DNA of 64,000 nt from Diphasiastrum complanatum (taxonomy: Eukaryota > Streptophyta > Lycopodiopsida > Lycopodiales > Lycopodiaceae): assembly GCA_029204225.1 (NCBI GenBank), contig CM055094.1:67414536-67478535 (forward strand), written 5' to 3'. This document shows positions 24,814-35,700 of the stretch, in pieces. The translations under genes were made by a program, and so were the position numbers. The stretch's first letter is position 1; the number at the start of each line of letters is the position of its first letter. The notes beneath the pieces are model-generated. The model did no database searches and was not told the origin of the DNA. It saw nothing but the letters and a program-made list of their open reading frames with translations.

Positions 24814-24877
24814 GCAGAACTTCATAACATGTCTAGCAGAACTTCATAACATGTCCAAGCTTGTTACAGACAAAACA
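24814..24877 (-). pseudogene. Gag zinc knuckle with a 22-bp tandem duplication
   Basis: The minus strand encodes CFVCNKLGHVMKFC (24877-24836), an intact C-x2-C-x4-H-x4-C knuckle. Its last 22 bp (24836-24857) are repeated at 24814-24835 with one change, shifting the frame and creating a stop straight after the knuckle. The rest of gag is not recognisable to the right. Confidence 0.75.
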
Positions 24878-24959
24878 TGCATTCGCCTTCTTAGCCTTCT
24901 TCCGGGACACACGTGTCTTTTGCTTATATTCTGATTTCATTTGATCTAGTTCGTCAAAG

Positions 24960-26285
24960 TAATTGACTTGTTTTTTTGTCAGGAACTCTTTTTTTTCCCT
25001 TCTTCGGATTGGGAACTAATTTTGAAACATCCGGCGTGTAGCACAATCGAAATTTTTTACGTAAACTGCCTAACACCTAGGTAATCAGCTTTTTAACTAG
25101 CTTCTACGGAAACTGTATCCATGCATGAAATTTTTCTGATCAAACTACTATGACACTCAGTAACATGTTCCTGGACATGCCAATTGATTCAAAAAAGTAC
25201 TTTTACCATTGGACATGCACACTACTGCTTCACATACTGAAATGCAATAAGAAGAATTCAAAATTTTGCAACTTTTGAACTAAAAACTCCAAAACTTCCG
25301 ACGGTCACAACTTTTGCTACAGGACACGAAATTCGTTGTTGTAAAGCATAGTATAGAGGGACAGTGGGTTAGCGAGATGATTGCCATGTCACCCTGCCAC
25401 TTGGACTTCACATGCGAGAGCTGTAAATGCACAAAAAACCAGTAGCGGGGGTGCACTTTTCGTTCACAAAAATCCTACTACAGCCCTACATGCCTTCAAT
25501 CAGAGGTTACAATCACTCTACTAAGGTTCATTAGAGAGGCATAGAAGCTTCAAACAAGTCCAACAAGCATGCATAGGTTCAAAGCCACCAAAATAGCGTG
25601 CCTAAGCCTCTTACCACCAAATTGGGTGCACGATTCAGAGGCAATACAAGCTATCAATCAGACTATAAACAGATTCGAAGGTTTCAGGTCCACTATCATG
25701 AGTGATTCAAGTTCAAAGATCATCCAAAATACTCCAAATTTTGACTTTTTGAGGCCCTTAAAGGTGACCGATTCCTACCAAACTTTGTCATAGCCTCTAG
25801 ACAGCTTCATGACACACCTGAGAACGTGCATGCAAAGTTTCGTAGATGGATCTGAAGAAAATCTTCTGAAATAGTGATTAAAAACCATCAAAAAACCATG
25901 TTTTTTGACCTTTTTCGACATGATCTTGTGGATCTAATCCACATGCAAGTGCAATCCGACCCGATCTACTATAATTTAGCTACATGCAAGCACAAAAAGT
26001 TCTGATTTGGACCAATATCGGTTCGTATAGTCAATTTCTACCTCAAAATTATCGAATTTTGACCAAAAATCACTATCTAGATCCGATTTTGACCATATCA
26101 CCGGCATGCAATCATTAGATTCTATCATAATGACTGTAAAACGACAAGTAAAAACCTGAAAAACTTTTAGGAACAATAGATTTGATAAATTTCAAGCTAA
26201 TACAGTGAATACTAGCTCAAAAACTGTCAAAAATCACACATTTCCATCATTCCTTATGGAAAAATTCCATAATACTGATCTTTAA
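24960..26285. other. Non-coding stretch
   Basis: Could contain the leader and LTR of the minus-strand gypsy, but no PBS (TGATACCA on the plus strand) or coding domain was found. Nothing else was recognised. Confidence 0.4.
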
Positions 26286-26289
26286 ATTT

Positions 26290-26882
26290 TAATAGCTAAA
26301 CAATTTCGATTTTCCTCTAAATTTACAGATATCAGGATTCAGGATAATCAGATCTCTCGTGACATGTCGTATCAAAACAGAATGACATTATGACCCAAGT
26401 TTAAGAGAATTGCAGTAAGTTGAAAGTTGTAAGTTGTAACTACTAACTTGTAACCATATCTTGGCCCCTAGATACAAGGATCTGCTAAGTGCTCACTGCT
26501 TGCTAAGGAGACTCAGGACTGTGAGTGACAAGTGTGGAGTTGGAACTTGGAAGTTGGAACTTGTTACAACTTACTTGACAGCGGACACTTGGAACTCAGG
26601 GTTTAGAAATTAGGAGCCTGGAGTATAACTGAAATTTGAGCTCAGCGGCTAGAGCTGAATCCTGATAATAGTTATTAGCGACCATTGACCAGTGACTACT
26701 TAGTACTAAGTTCTAACTACTAACTAGTGACCACTTACTAGTCTGATACAGTGATCACTGATATAGATAATGGCAGGCTGCAGCTAGTAGCTAGGTAGAG
26801 TCTAGAGTCTAGACCCGGGACCGTACTACGTAGGTACTAGGAGTCAGGACTGTAGATTGTAAATTGTAATTTTGTTTCAAAG
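26290..26882 (+). repeat. Dispersed repeat, copy B
   Basis: Longer copy of 20573-20985, with extra internal blocks such as AAGTTGTAAGTTGTAACTAC and ACTAGTGACCACTTACTAG that look like short slippage duplications. It lies on the 3' side of the minus-strand hAT gene and is probably its non-coding end. Confidence 0.85.
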
Positions 26883-27555
26883 TTGAAACTTGAAAGTTGA
26901 AGTTCAAACTTATTTGCAAATTGCAATGTCGAGATCGGAGAAAAGAATAAACAAGAAGGTTATGACAGTGTTTGAGGAAGCCAAAAAAATTTAGGCTAGA
27001 AACTTAGATTTATCTTACATCTGTCATCATCATTCATCATTCAACATCGAAGTTTGAACATTGAACATTCTATTATCTATATGACATATGTAACGACTAA
27101 CTAGTAACTACTAAGTTCTAACTAGTAACTTCTAAGTTCTAACATAAGACATTAAAATTTAAATACCATAATCAAAATTGTAAAATTTTAAAGTTTAAAG
27201 TTTAAACCTTTAACCATTAGTAATTAGATAATTGACTAACATTAAACATAGTCCATACTACAGTTAAAACTTAACTTCAAGAATCAGAAACTTAAACTTG
27301 AAACTAGATTCTAGAATCCATAATATATCATGATTCATGAATCATAACATAATAGTAAAGACATATGCCAGGTGCCTCATGAGTCCGGTCACCAATGTAA
27401 TGCGCGATGTGTCTGATGATAAATCATGATGTGTACATACATGATACTACACTATAAACAACTCAAGAGTCAATGCTCATCTAGTGACATGAACATCTAC
27501 AGACTAGTAACTACAATGATCTAATGTACAATCATCAATGAGCACTGAGCAGTGA
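26883..27555. repeat. Simple-sequence-rich AT stretch
   Basis: Dominated by variants of AACTAGTAACTACTAAGTTC and ATTAAAATTTAAA-like phrases. The same vocabulary returns at 28840-28950, on the other side of the hAT coding exons. No gene is present. Confidence 0.5.
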
Positions 27556-27560
27556 GCACT

Positions 27561-28716
27561 CTAAGCTCTCCTACGCCTGAGTCTCCTCCCACTTGCTGGT
27601 GCTGTGGAGCCTGCTGTGGCCTCTCGAGTGGCAGGCTCAGCTGCGAAATCCTCATCCTCATCCCCGCCCTCCTCGGACTCCTCATCCTCATCCCCGCCCT
27701 CCTCGGACTCCTCATCCTCATACTCCTCCTCCTCTGAGGACTCTGACCTTGACGATGCCTCAGACTCAGACTCAGACTCAAACTCGTCCTCGTCGTCAGG
27801 GCTGTGAGCACGGGAGCTGCTACCCTCTCCTGCCCTCCTCCTATGCTCTGCTCGAGTGACAGGTCCTGCACAGTGCACACAAAGAGGGACAAACGTGTTA
27901 TTGCCTGCAAATTAGTAAATTACGATAATTAGTTTGAACTTCAAAAATTTAATTCAAGACTCGAGAGAACAATTGTCGAACGACAACCTCTGCCTCTGCC
28001 ATGGCTCTGGGAGCGAAGCTGGACACATAGTACTCCCTACCCCACATCTGTGTAGTGCGGCCCCGTCTACCTCTCCCTCTCTCAGGTGGATGATGTGGTG
28101 CCGATATGGTCATGGCTGGAGGTGGTGTCGAGGATCCTGCACCAGAAGGTGGGTCAAGGCGGGTACTAGGCCCTGCCTCATCTGCAGCTCTGTCCTCTGA
28201 GCCATGGGAAGTGAGGGGTGAGCGGATGGCAACTGGGGGTCGTGATGTGGTGGCCTCTAGCTGTGTCGCCGTGACTGCATCTCGATCTATCAAAAAAGAC
28301 AAATCACAATACAATTTAGAAATTAGATGATCAATGATCGTTGAACATGAAACTTGAAACTTCAGACTTGATGTATCATCATGTGAGACTTGAGTTAAAA
28401 CTTAAAACTTGATCAATGTTTGAAGTGTAGGTACTAAGAGTCTTAGAATTGAATGTTTACCTCTCGGTCTGGGCCCCATCTTGATCCTCGAAGGGCCAAC
28501 CTCCTCCGATGCGACAGGAGTGAGTAGCGTGTCAGGAGCATGCATGCAAGGGGCAATCTCGTACCCCCTCAAACGTAACAAATGTGCCTTGATGCGTGTG
28601 GGCCCTCCAGTGTAAGACTGGTGACAGTATCTGCAAGTCCATCTCTTCGTGCCCGATGTGCCATAGGCCGCAACGATGGTGACGTGATCCCACAAGGGAT
28701 CCCTATCCCTCGGCAT
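27561..28716 (-). pseudogene. hAT transposase remnant: BED finger plus acidic tail
   Basis: Exon 1 (28716-28461) starts GCCACCATGC right after a (GA)n tract and encodes DPLWDHVTIV and WTCRYCHQSYTGGPTRIKAH ending APC, a BED-type zinc finger (C-x2-C...H...C) as in plant hAT transposases. It ends at CCGAGAG|GTAAAC. Exon 2 begins at 28286 after GATAG and keeps the phase (DRDAVTATQLEATTS). Exon 3 begins at 27865 after CTGTGCAG and encodes an acidic repeat tail (SEEGGDEDEESEEGGDEDED) ending in RRLRRRRA. The DUF659 core and hAT C-terminal dimerisation domain are missing, so this is an internally deleted derivative. The exon 2 donor is uncertain. Confidence 0.65.
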
Positions 28717-28719
28717 GGT

Positions 28720-28723
<4 letters not shown>

Positions 28724-28750
<27 letters not shown>
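28724..28750. repeat. (TC)n tract directly upstream of the hAT ATG
   Basis: About 27 bp, read as (GA)n on the gene strand, ending 7 bp before the initiating ATG, so it would be 5' UTR. Confidence 0.9.
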
Positions 28751-28753
<3 letters not shown>

Positions 28754-28990
28754 TCTTGAGTGACGAGTCTAGACTCTGAGGTCTCTAATATCTATGTAGT
28801 ATACCGGCCCCCGGGTACCCTAAATTCTAAATTCTAATCTAGTTTCTAACCCTAACCGCTAACTTCTAACTCCTAAGTTATAAGTTCTAACTAGACTCTA
28901 GTAACTACTAACTCGGACTAACTCCTAAGTTCTAACTTCTAACTAAGTGGCTACCCAGGTCCCACACCCCTGTCACAATGCCCAGGCCCC
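28751..28990. repeat. CTAACTTCTAACT-type simple repeat
   Basis: Irregular repetition of CTAAGTTCTAACT and TAACTACTAACT, including one CTAACCCTAACC that resembles a telomere unit. Probably the 5' end of the hAT-like element. No gene is present. Confidence 0.5.
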
Positions 28991-29014
28991 ACATTGAACC
29001 CCATTAAGATTCAA

Positions 29015-29440
29015 CACACACACAATGTCACACACACACAAAATATCACACACAGTGCACACACACAATCACTCACACACACACAAACACACACACACAC
29101 ACACACACAAACAATCTCAGTGCTCACACAAACTCACAGTGCACACATCTCAAGACTCACACACACACACAGTGCATACACACACACACAATATCATAAT
29201 ATCACACACACACACACACACACTCTCTCACACACAATCACTGATTCACTCACACACATCAAAAGAGTCAAGACACACACACACACAATATTATCAATCA
29301 CTCTCACACACACACACACACACACAAAATCTCAAGACTCACACACACACACACACAATATCACACACCATTTTCTTTCTCTCTCTCTCTCACACACAAC
29401 ACACACACACACAATCTCAATGGCAAATGCACACACACAC
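29015..29440. repeat. Irregular (CA)n-rich array
   Basis: CACACA blocks of variable length are separated by recurring phrases such as CTCAAGACTCACACA, AATATCACACA and CAGTGCACACA, which occur two to four times each. It is a higher-order minisatellite built on (CA)n. It generates His/Thr-rich open frames that are not genes. Confidence 0.9.
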
Positions 29441-30547
29441 CCACCTCGGGGGTGAAGCGGTTAGAGATTTGACTATCTGCTTCCTGTTGGTTGGGTGGTT
29501 TGCTCCACAGGTGTCCTTTTGGTTGCATGCAGCAAGATCTTGGAAGATCTTCATTTGGCGATCGTAATAACTATACTTGCAGTTGTGGCACTTTATGAGA
29601 GGGTATTAGGATGTTTTGGGTATCGGGGGGTCTCCTAGATACAATCACCACTTTGGGGATGAAATAGGGGTGCTTGCTCTCCTCTCTTGGTCTCTATTTT
29701 GATGAGCTTGAGATGGTATACAAGATGGTAGTTAGGGTTGCTCGTTCGGGGATATCTTTGTCAATGCTATCTATTTTACTGTGTGCAAATTCATCTCATC
29801 TTCTCCTCATGGACCACAACACATTGACACATTTCTACATTCATTATTTTAGAGAGAGGTTTGAAGGTCAATGTAAGGAATACCCAGATTATGGTCTTCA
29901 ATACATTAGGATCATGCCTTAACTAGATGGTCAACCAATGGAGATAGTCTCATCTTATGCCTACTTGGGAGTACTTTGTATTGGGCCTAATTTTAGCATG
30001 AGATAGGCAACTAACAGCAAACTTGGGAAGGGAATGAAGTATGTACCATGTGTACGGGAATGATACGTTTGTACCAAAGGTATAGAACGGGCTTCTATTG
30101 TTTTCTCCGATTGTGCATTCATCCAATGTTGCTTACATTCAATAAAAATGTTGCAGTAATTATCAAGTTATATATGAATGTTCCTCCTGACAGTCGGTAG
30201 GATATCGTGTGTATTGAGGATATAAGATTCAATTGGATGGTAACTATGATCCAGTGCAGTGTTATTCTTTTGTGCATACACTTATGTTCTTGTGCAGTTA
30301 GTAGTCGTGTGACGTTAAGTTTGTGAGAACTGAAACCAGTGGAGAATGATATTTCCGCTGGTAGCTAATCATTCTCAACACAGCTAGATAGAATAGTTTA
30401 TTCACGTGCAAAATATTCAGAATATTCCTATTTCTAGGATGTTGGCACATCAAAGGCTTTGATAATTTAAGAGGATACTCGCAGTTTATTTGTTTAAAAA
30501 GCATTTCCTCTTTTATTTAACTCCGGTGCTGCTGTCTTTGAATGCAG
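29441..30547. other. Intergenic or intronic, nothing recognised
   Basis: An 82-codon frame at 29674-29922 has no recognisable similarity. No LTR, PBS or domain was seen. If the gene at 30548 has earlier exons, part of this may be intron. Confidence 0.4.
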
Positions 30548-33231
30548 CTGACGCCAGAGGACCTTATAAATAAAAAATGGAATATGCGCTCGATGGCTAA
30601 GGATGGGATTCTTGGTCATTTTTGCAGCTCTCGTGGTTAGTAGCTTTCCATGAGTACCCATCACGGCTTGTGTTATGTTTTTTGTGGAGCTGTTTGTTGC
30701 AGAATAGACAGTTCTAAGGATGCCTTCCAGCAACGTAGCATGATATGCTTAACAGCTTTGCTGGCACCCACGTACTATTTTTTATTACCAATTAGGTGTG
30801 ATTCTTTGCTGTAGTGTCCACCAAGTAGTTCTTGTTTATTGGGGTCTGTATGGTTAAGAGACTTACTAGCCTAATATTTACCCTTTTACTGAGAGTTATG
30901 AGATGACTTGCAGGAGATGACATTATTGTGATGAAACAAGATAGCTCCAAGGACAATTCAAGATACGCATTTCTTCCTACTGCTGATGGCTCTTTCAATG
31001 GTTAGTTTGCTTAAATTGTCTCATACCTGGTCTAATTTGGCAAATTTTCAGGTTTCCTAAGTTGATAGAATTGTGTATATTAGTGCTGCATGGATCTGGA
31101 AATATTTGCACTTTAGAATGTGTCAGATTGCTTATAAAGCCTATCACGAGATGGCAAGGGGCAATGAAAAGCACATGAATTTCTAATTGTTAACAATCAT
31201 TGCAGGCTTTTATGTAAAATTCTTTAATATTACTTTCGAGTTCTCCGGACTAATTGCTTATGGGCCCACTTGTGGCTTATGGATTTCTGGCCTCCTCCTT
31301 TACCTTGCTAGAGAGAGCTTAATCTGTTCTTTCATTTCTTAATCCCCTTATTTCTTTGGTGTTCTCGAAATATACAGAACCTCATTGGTATCCAATATTT
31401 GCTGCAACGTTGGCTTTTTCAATCCTTTAATAAAAGACATTCGATTTCTTACATGGTCTTTCCTGATTTGTTTGTATTAATGAACAAATCTCTCGCTTTA
31501 TAACTCTGACATATAACTGCATGCTTTCTCTATTGTCAATTTCTACATGTGCAAATGCCTTTGCTGTAATATAAGTTGACCAGTCCTCCAATAAGTGGTG
31601 TGTTGGTGAAGAGCTTTCCTCTCCTTAAGAATAGAGGCTTGCTCCAATTACGCATAAAGGGACCTCCAAGAGAAAAATCAGAAGTAAACTATATGTCATG
31701 ACACATTCTTTATAGAGGTCGGAAGTTTTGACCTTCCCATTAATCATTGTTAATTGGAGGATTTTCATTTCTGAGTTGTATTCCAACTTGCTCTGTTTGT
31801 CATGATGTGTTAAGTGAGGCGAATCACTTGCCAAGCGAGTTTTACACGATGGACTGAAATCGAAACTTCAAAGGGAGCTGTGGTGTCTGAGGAAGTAATG
31901 GAGCAAGACATGATAACTCCTCAGAGCAAAGGTTCACTTCACTTTTATTATGCTGATTTTCTTTTCAGTTTGCTATTTCTATTGTTCTCTCATGAACTCG
32001 GAGAGAGGAGTAGATTTTGCATGCATAGTGCGTTGCATTTGGGTGTAATGCCGTTGTGTAAAGGGGATGCTCCTATAGGGCTATTTTGATTATGTATTCT
32101 TAGCTATGTAGTTTTGACTCGAGGAAAATATATATCTTGAAATTTTCAAACATTGAAATTCATTCCTTGAATGCTTCACGGTGTAACTCCATCCATCGAT
32201 TTTAACCTTTGAAATGTAAGTTGACAATTGAACCTTGAATGATCAGCTTCTTTGGTTGCAACTTGCTGCACATTAGATATTGTGAACAGTGCTATCGAAA
32301 GGATGTTGTATAGATCTTGTTTGTCGTGATGAGTTTCAATGAGGCAATATGGTGGTGCAAACTTGAGGACTGTAGACAACGAAGCTGTATCTACTGTGCC
32401 TGCAAGTGTCAAGTTGGAGTTTTGTAGTTTTTCTTGCCCATTGCTCATTGGATTTCCTGATCATTAATGAGCTCAAATCAACGTGTTCTTTTGACAGGCA
32501 CTCACAGTTGTTCGCTATCTGCAATGTGGTCTCTTTATTACTGCAATTTAGAATGATATTGAACATTGAAGAGTTATGAGTGCGACTTGGTTGCAGATCT
32601 TATGAGAAAAAACTCTTCAAGTAAAAGGAGCAGCTTCAGCACAATATCCGACAGGAGTCAAGAGAACCAAGAAGAAAGTGGGAGAAATCATTCGAGTAAA
32701 CGTTCGCATAAAAAGTTTAAAGATAATCATTATACAGTATCAGATAGGAGTATCAAGGATGTGGAAATTACAAGCTATGAGGGTGAACATTCTAGTAAAG
32801 GCGGCCGAGATAGTTATCAAATTAGTGCTAGTACACCACCTGTGCTGAAGCCATTGAGGGAAGAGTTGCCGCAGGCAACATCCAATCCCATGGATGAAAA
32901 ACGTCCACCAGATGTCAATCTAAACCAGGATGGTGCTCAAGGAGTACATAAAGGAGAAGGAATGACCCCTGAACATAGAGAACGTTCCCACACAAAAAAA
33001 AGAAGGCATCAAGAGCATTTTGAGTTTAGCGATGGTACACCAGCTATGCAGAAGCCATCAAGGAAAGAGTTGAAGCAGGAACGATCCAATTCTTTGGATG
33101 CAATACCCCTACCAGCTGCAATACCAGCTGCAAATCAGGATGCCATTCAAGGCACACAGCATAAAAGAGAGGAGATGAGCCCTGAAAATAGAAAACATTC
33201 TCACAAGAAGAGAAGAAAGGATGTCTCATAG
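30548..33231 (+). CDS. Spliced host-like gene, Lys/Ser-rich C-terminus, unknown function
   Basis: Four exons are supported by splice signals and phase. A: 30548-30635 (TGCAG|CTG...CGTG|GTTAGT), LTPEDLINKKWNMRSMAKDG. B: 30914-31000 (TTGCAG|GAG...AATG|GTTAGT), DDIIVMKQDSSKDNSRYAFL. C: 31815 (or 31833)-31931, FTRWTEIETSKGAVVSEEVM. D: 32597-33231 (TTGCAG|ATC), ending KKRRKDVS and stop. All three introns are phase 1, and the exons add up to 927 bases (309 codons including stop) with no stop between. Exon D is hydrophilic and nuclear-looking, with bipartite basic clusters (HTKKRRHQEH, SHKKRRKD). A module of about 60 residues is repeated twice in it. No enzyme motif was recognised. Exon A is preceded in frame by TGA ATG CAG, so it could be an internal exon starting at CTG or hold its own start. 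Earlier exons may lie further upstream. Confidence 0.6.
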
Positions 33232-33609
33232 GTTTGTCATGAGATTCATTGATGCTTTCTCTTCATGAGTTTAAGGTGTTAATGTTAACTCGCAGTTTCT
33301 ACTGCAATGGTATCATCTATTGTGGACAATGGGTTAAAAGCATTTGAATAGTTCATGTCAAAAGGTAAACTAAATTAGCTTTTGCACAAATTCACAGTTC
33401 TGAGCTCTTTATTTGCTATGTACAAGTTTGAAGTTGTTGTTGTTCTATGATCAGATTTGAAGCAAAAGTGTGCTTGGTCTGGTGAGCAGATTCATATCTT
33501 CTTGGGGTAAATTGGTTGACCTTCTATGAGTTTAGACTGAAGTTTTGGCTTGTTCATTGTATCTACACAGGAGTCCATGGCATCTTGGAACCATAGACAG
33601 TATTGGAAG

Positions 33610-33843
33610 TTTGGCCTTACTTTAAGCTAGTTCAGTGAAGCATAAGAGGTGTAGGGACATAAGGTGTGGTTATTGGAAGGGCTTCTTGTGAGAAAAGGTT
33701 AAGTTGACTGTTGAATATTCTGTGTCTTTGGCCTTACTTTAAGCTAGTTCAGTGAAGCATAAGAGGTGTAGGGACATAAGGTGTGGTTATTGGAAGGGCT
33801 TCTTGTGAGAAAAAGTTAAGTTGACTGTTGAATATTCTGTGTC
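33610..33843 (+). repeat. 117-bp tandem duplication
   Basis: 33610-33726 and 33727-33843 are identical except for one G/A difference (GAGAAAAGG versus GAGAAAAAG). It lies about 380 bp after the stop codon of the spliced gene, possibly in its 3' UTR or just beyond. Confidence 0.97.
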
Positions 33844-33855
33844 TTCATCTATATC

Positions 33856-34019
33856 TATATATATATATATATATATATATATTTGCCTCCATATTTCTTA
33901 CGCTGTTAGACAGTCAATGTGACAAGGTAAATTTTGTGAGCAACTGTGATATACTAGAATTAGGGCCCCGAGTATACTGGAACCAGGGCCTTAATTATAC
34001 TAGAATTAGGGCCCCAATT
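33856..34019. repeat. (AT)n tract and 23-bp x3 tandem repeat
   Basis: An (AT)n run at 33856-33882 is followed at 33951-34019 by three 23-bp units starting ATACTAGAATTAGGGCCCC, ATACTGGAACCAGGGCC and ATACTAGAATTAGGGCCCC. Unit 3 is closer to unit 1 than to unit 2. Confidence 0.9.
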
Positions 34020-35303
34020 CGAATCAAATGAAATTTTTCATTCTATAATAATGACAGCACAATCAAGGACCACATTCTTAACTTGCAAGTGTTTCCAAGT
34101 ACCTTGCTTGATGTTAATCAGCTCTTCAAATGGCTGAGTGGTCCTGTCCTGCTCAGCAACCTTCTTCAACTTCTTTTCCAACTGAGAGGCTCTTTCCAGC
34201 GTTACAGTAAGTTCACAAGGCTCAAATCAGAATGTGCCTCTTTATTGATAGGTGCATTACAACTTACCCTGTCCAGTAAGAAATGTGGCAGCATTAACTT
34301 GAAAATCTAATTGGATCAAGCATTGATGACGTCAGCATTACTGGAGCTAGTTGGATAAGACAGTAGCAACCAAATAGCAAGCTAAATGCTAGAATGGGTT
34401 GGCTATGAATCTTGCTCAGAAATAATGTAGGTGTAGTTGGGAGCACACCAGCATAGTTGAATAAGAACTTGCCTTTGCTACAAATAAGAGCTCACTTTGT
34501 ATGAGAAACTATTGCCAACATGGGGTCTTATTTGTCACATATTCGAAAGAGCTTGCACTGCAGTCTGGCCTTTTAGGAAAATATCCTTTGCATTAATGGT
34601 AGGAATAGAATCTCTTGCCAAAGGAGAAAAGAACACGAGGGGACATCAAAATCTTTATATTTTACCCTGTAGCAGGGATGCAAGAAACTGACTGTCACTT
34701 TCTCTTCATGATCCTAATGTTTTCTTCTCATGCAATGAGTGTTTGGAACATTACACAGGCATTGCTATTAACTTCATCAATTCTCAGTGAAGCACCGACT
34801 GATATCACTCTTATCATAAGGTCCAATTTATGCTATTGCAAATCAGCATATTCAAGGTTGGGACACTAATAATGTTTTGATACTCAGCACCCATAGCAAC
34901 ATCCAATCCCATGGTTGGGAGGCAATTATGTACTGAAAATGACATTTAACACAAGGTAGCTAAGGATTTAATGGACTGAAATGCTTGAGAAAAGAAACAT
35001 ATACCTCTATATAGCTCTGACAAACCATGAGCATCAAGAAATCAGAATCATAAACAAGAAAGTCATAGACAATTTAATTATCTGAAGGACACAAGAAGTT
35101 ATGGTCATTGTCAATATTTGAGAACGCATATAGTAAAAATTGTTAGATAAATAAATGAAGGGCTTTGCAGGAGGTGCCCTATGATGCTTAAGCTGGATAG
35201 AAGTTGTGGGAGTTTGAAGCAACTGTTCTTGTATTAGAGGTTATTTTACTATAAATACAATCAATCTGTGAGCAACTTGAAGATGTGCATGTTTTAGCAC
35301 ATG

Positions 35304-35304
<1 letters not shown>
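34020..35304. other. Non-coding stretch, possible degenerate SINE at 34600-34690
   Basis: No coding signal was found. On the minus strand near 34612-34602 GATTCTATTCC resembles a degenerate tRNA B box, and the nearby order of words matches the better candidate at 35505-35700. The rest is AT-rich and featureless. Confidence 0.3.

Positions 35305-35363
<59 letters not shown>
35305..35363. repeat. (TC)n microsatellite
   Basis: About 59 bp of pure TC repeat. The overlapping Arg-Glu frames are artefacts. Confidence 0.97.
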
Positions 35364-35368
<5 letters not shown>

Positions 35369-35504
35369 AAACTGTTATCAAAACAAATTGTTTGCATATA
35401 AAAAATGGGGAGCGAAAATGGTTCCCTTCGAGCATCAATGTACTAAACTGCCTTTAGTACCCTAAGGTGGGTAGAGATGATTTGTATATGGATGGTATCC
35501 TTAC

Positions 35505-35700
35505 ATCTTAGAGAGGATACCATATACATTGTGGGCAATGTTATCCCACAATGATCCCAGTAAAAAGCATTGCAAAGTAACTACCGACTGTTTGATTAGA
35601 TGTCCCGTTGTGTCACTCGTTGGAATGGAACCTCTAACCTCAGGAGAAGAGCCCTTCGCCAAAACAACAATAACTAGGGGACCACACACGTTTTACTTAG
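35505..35700 (-). repeat. Candidate tRNA-derived SINE
   Basis: The minus strand carries GGTTCCATTCC (35632-35622), close to the Pol III B box GGTTCRANNCC, preceded by GGCGAAGGGCTCTTCTCCTG. A second, weaker match to the same order of words lies near 34.6 kb. No clear A box, 3' poly(A) tail or target duplication was identified, so this is tentative. Confidence 0.3.

Noticed and set aside
27552-27859. Plus-strand Ser/Pro-rich frames opposite the hAT tail
   Set aside because: They are antisense to the acidic Glu/Asp repeat of exon 3, which has splice and phase support.
28840-28870. Telomere-like CTAACCCTAACC
   Set aside because: A single partial match inside a CTAACT-type simple repeat; there is no interstitial telomere array.
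29025-29567. 180-codon His/Thr-rich frame
   Set aside because: It is a direct translation of (CA)n repeats; composition alone explains it.
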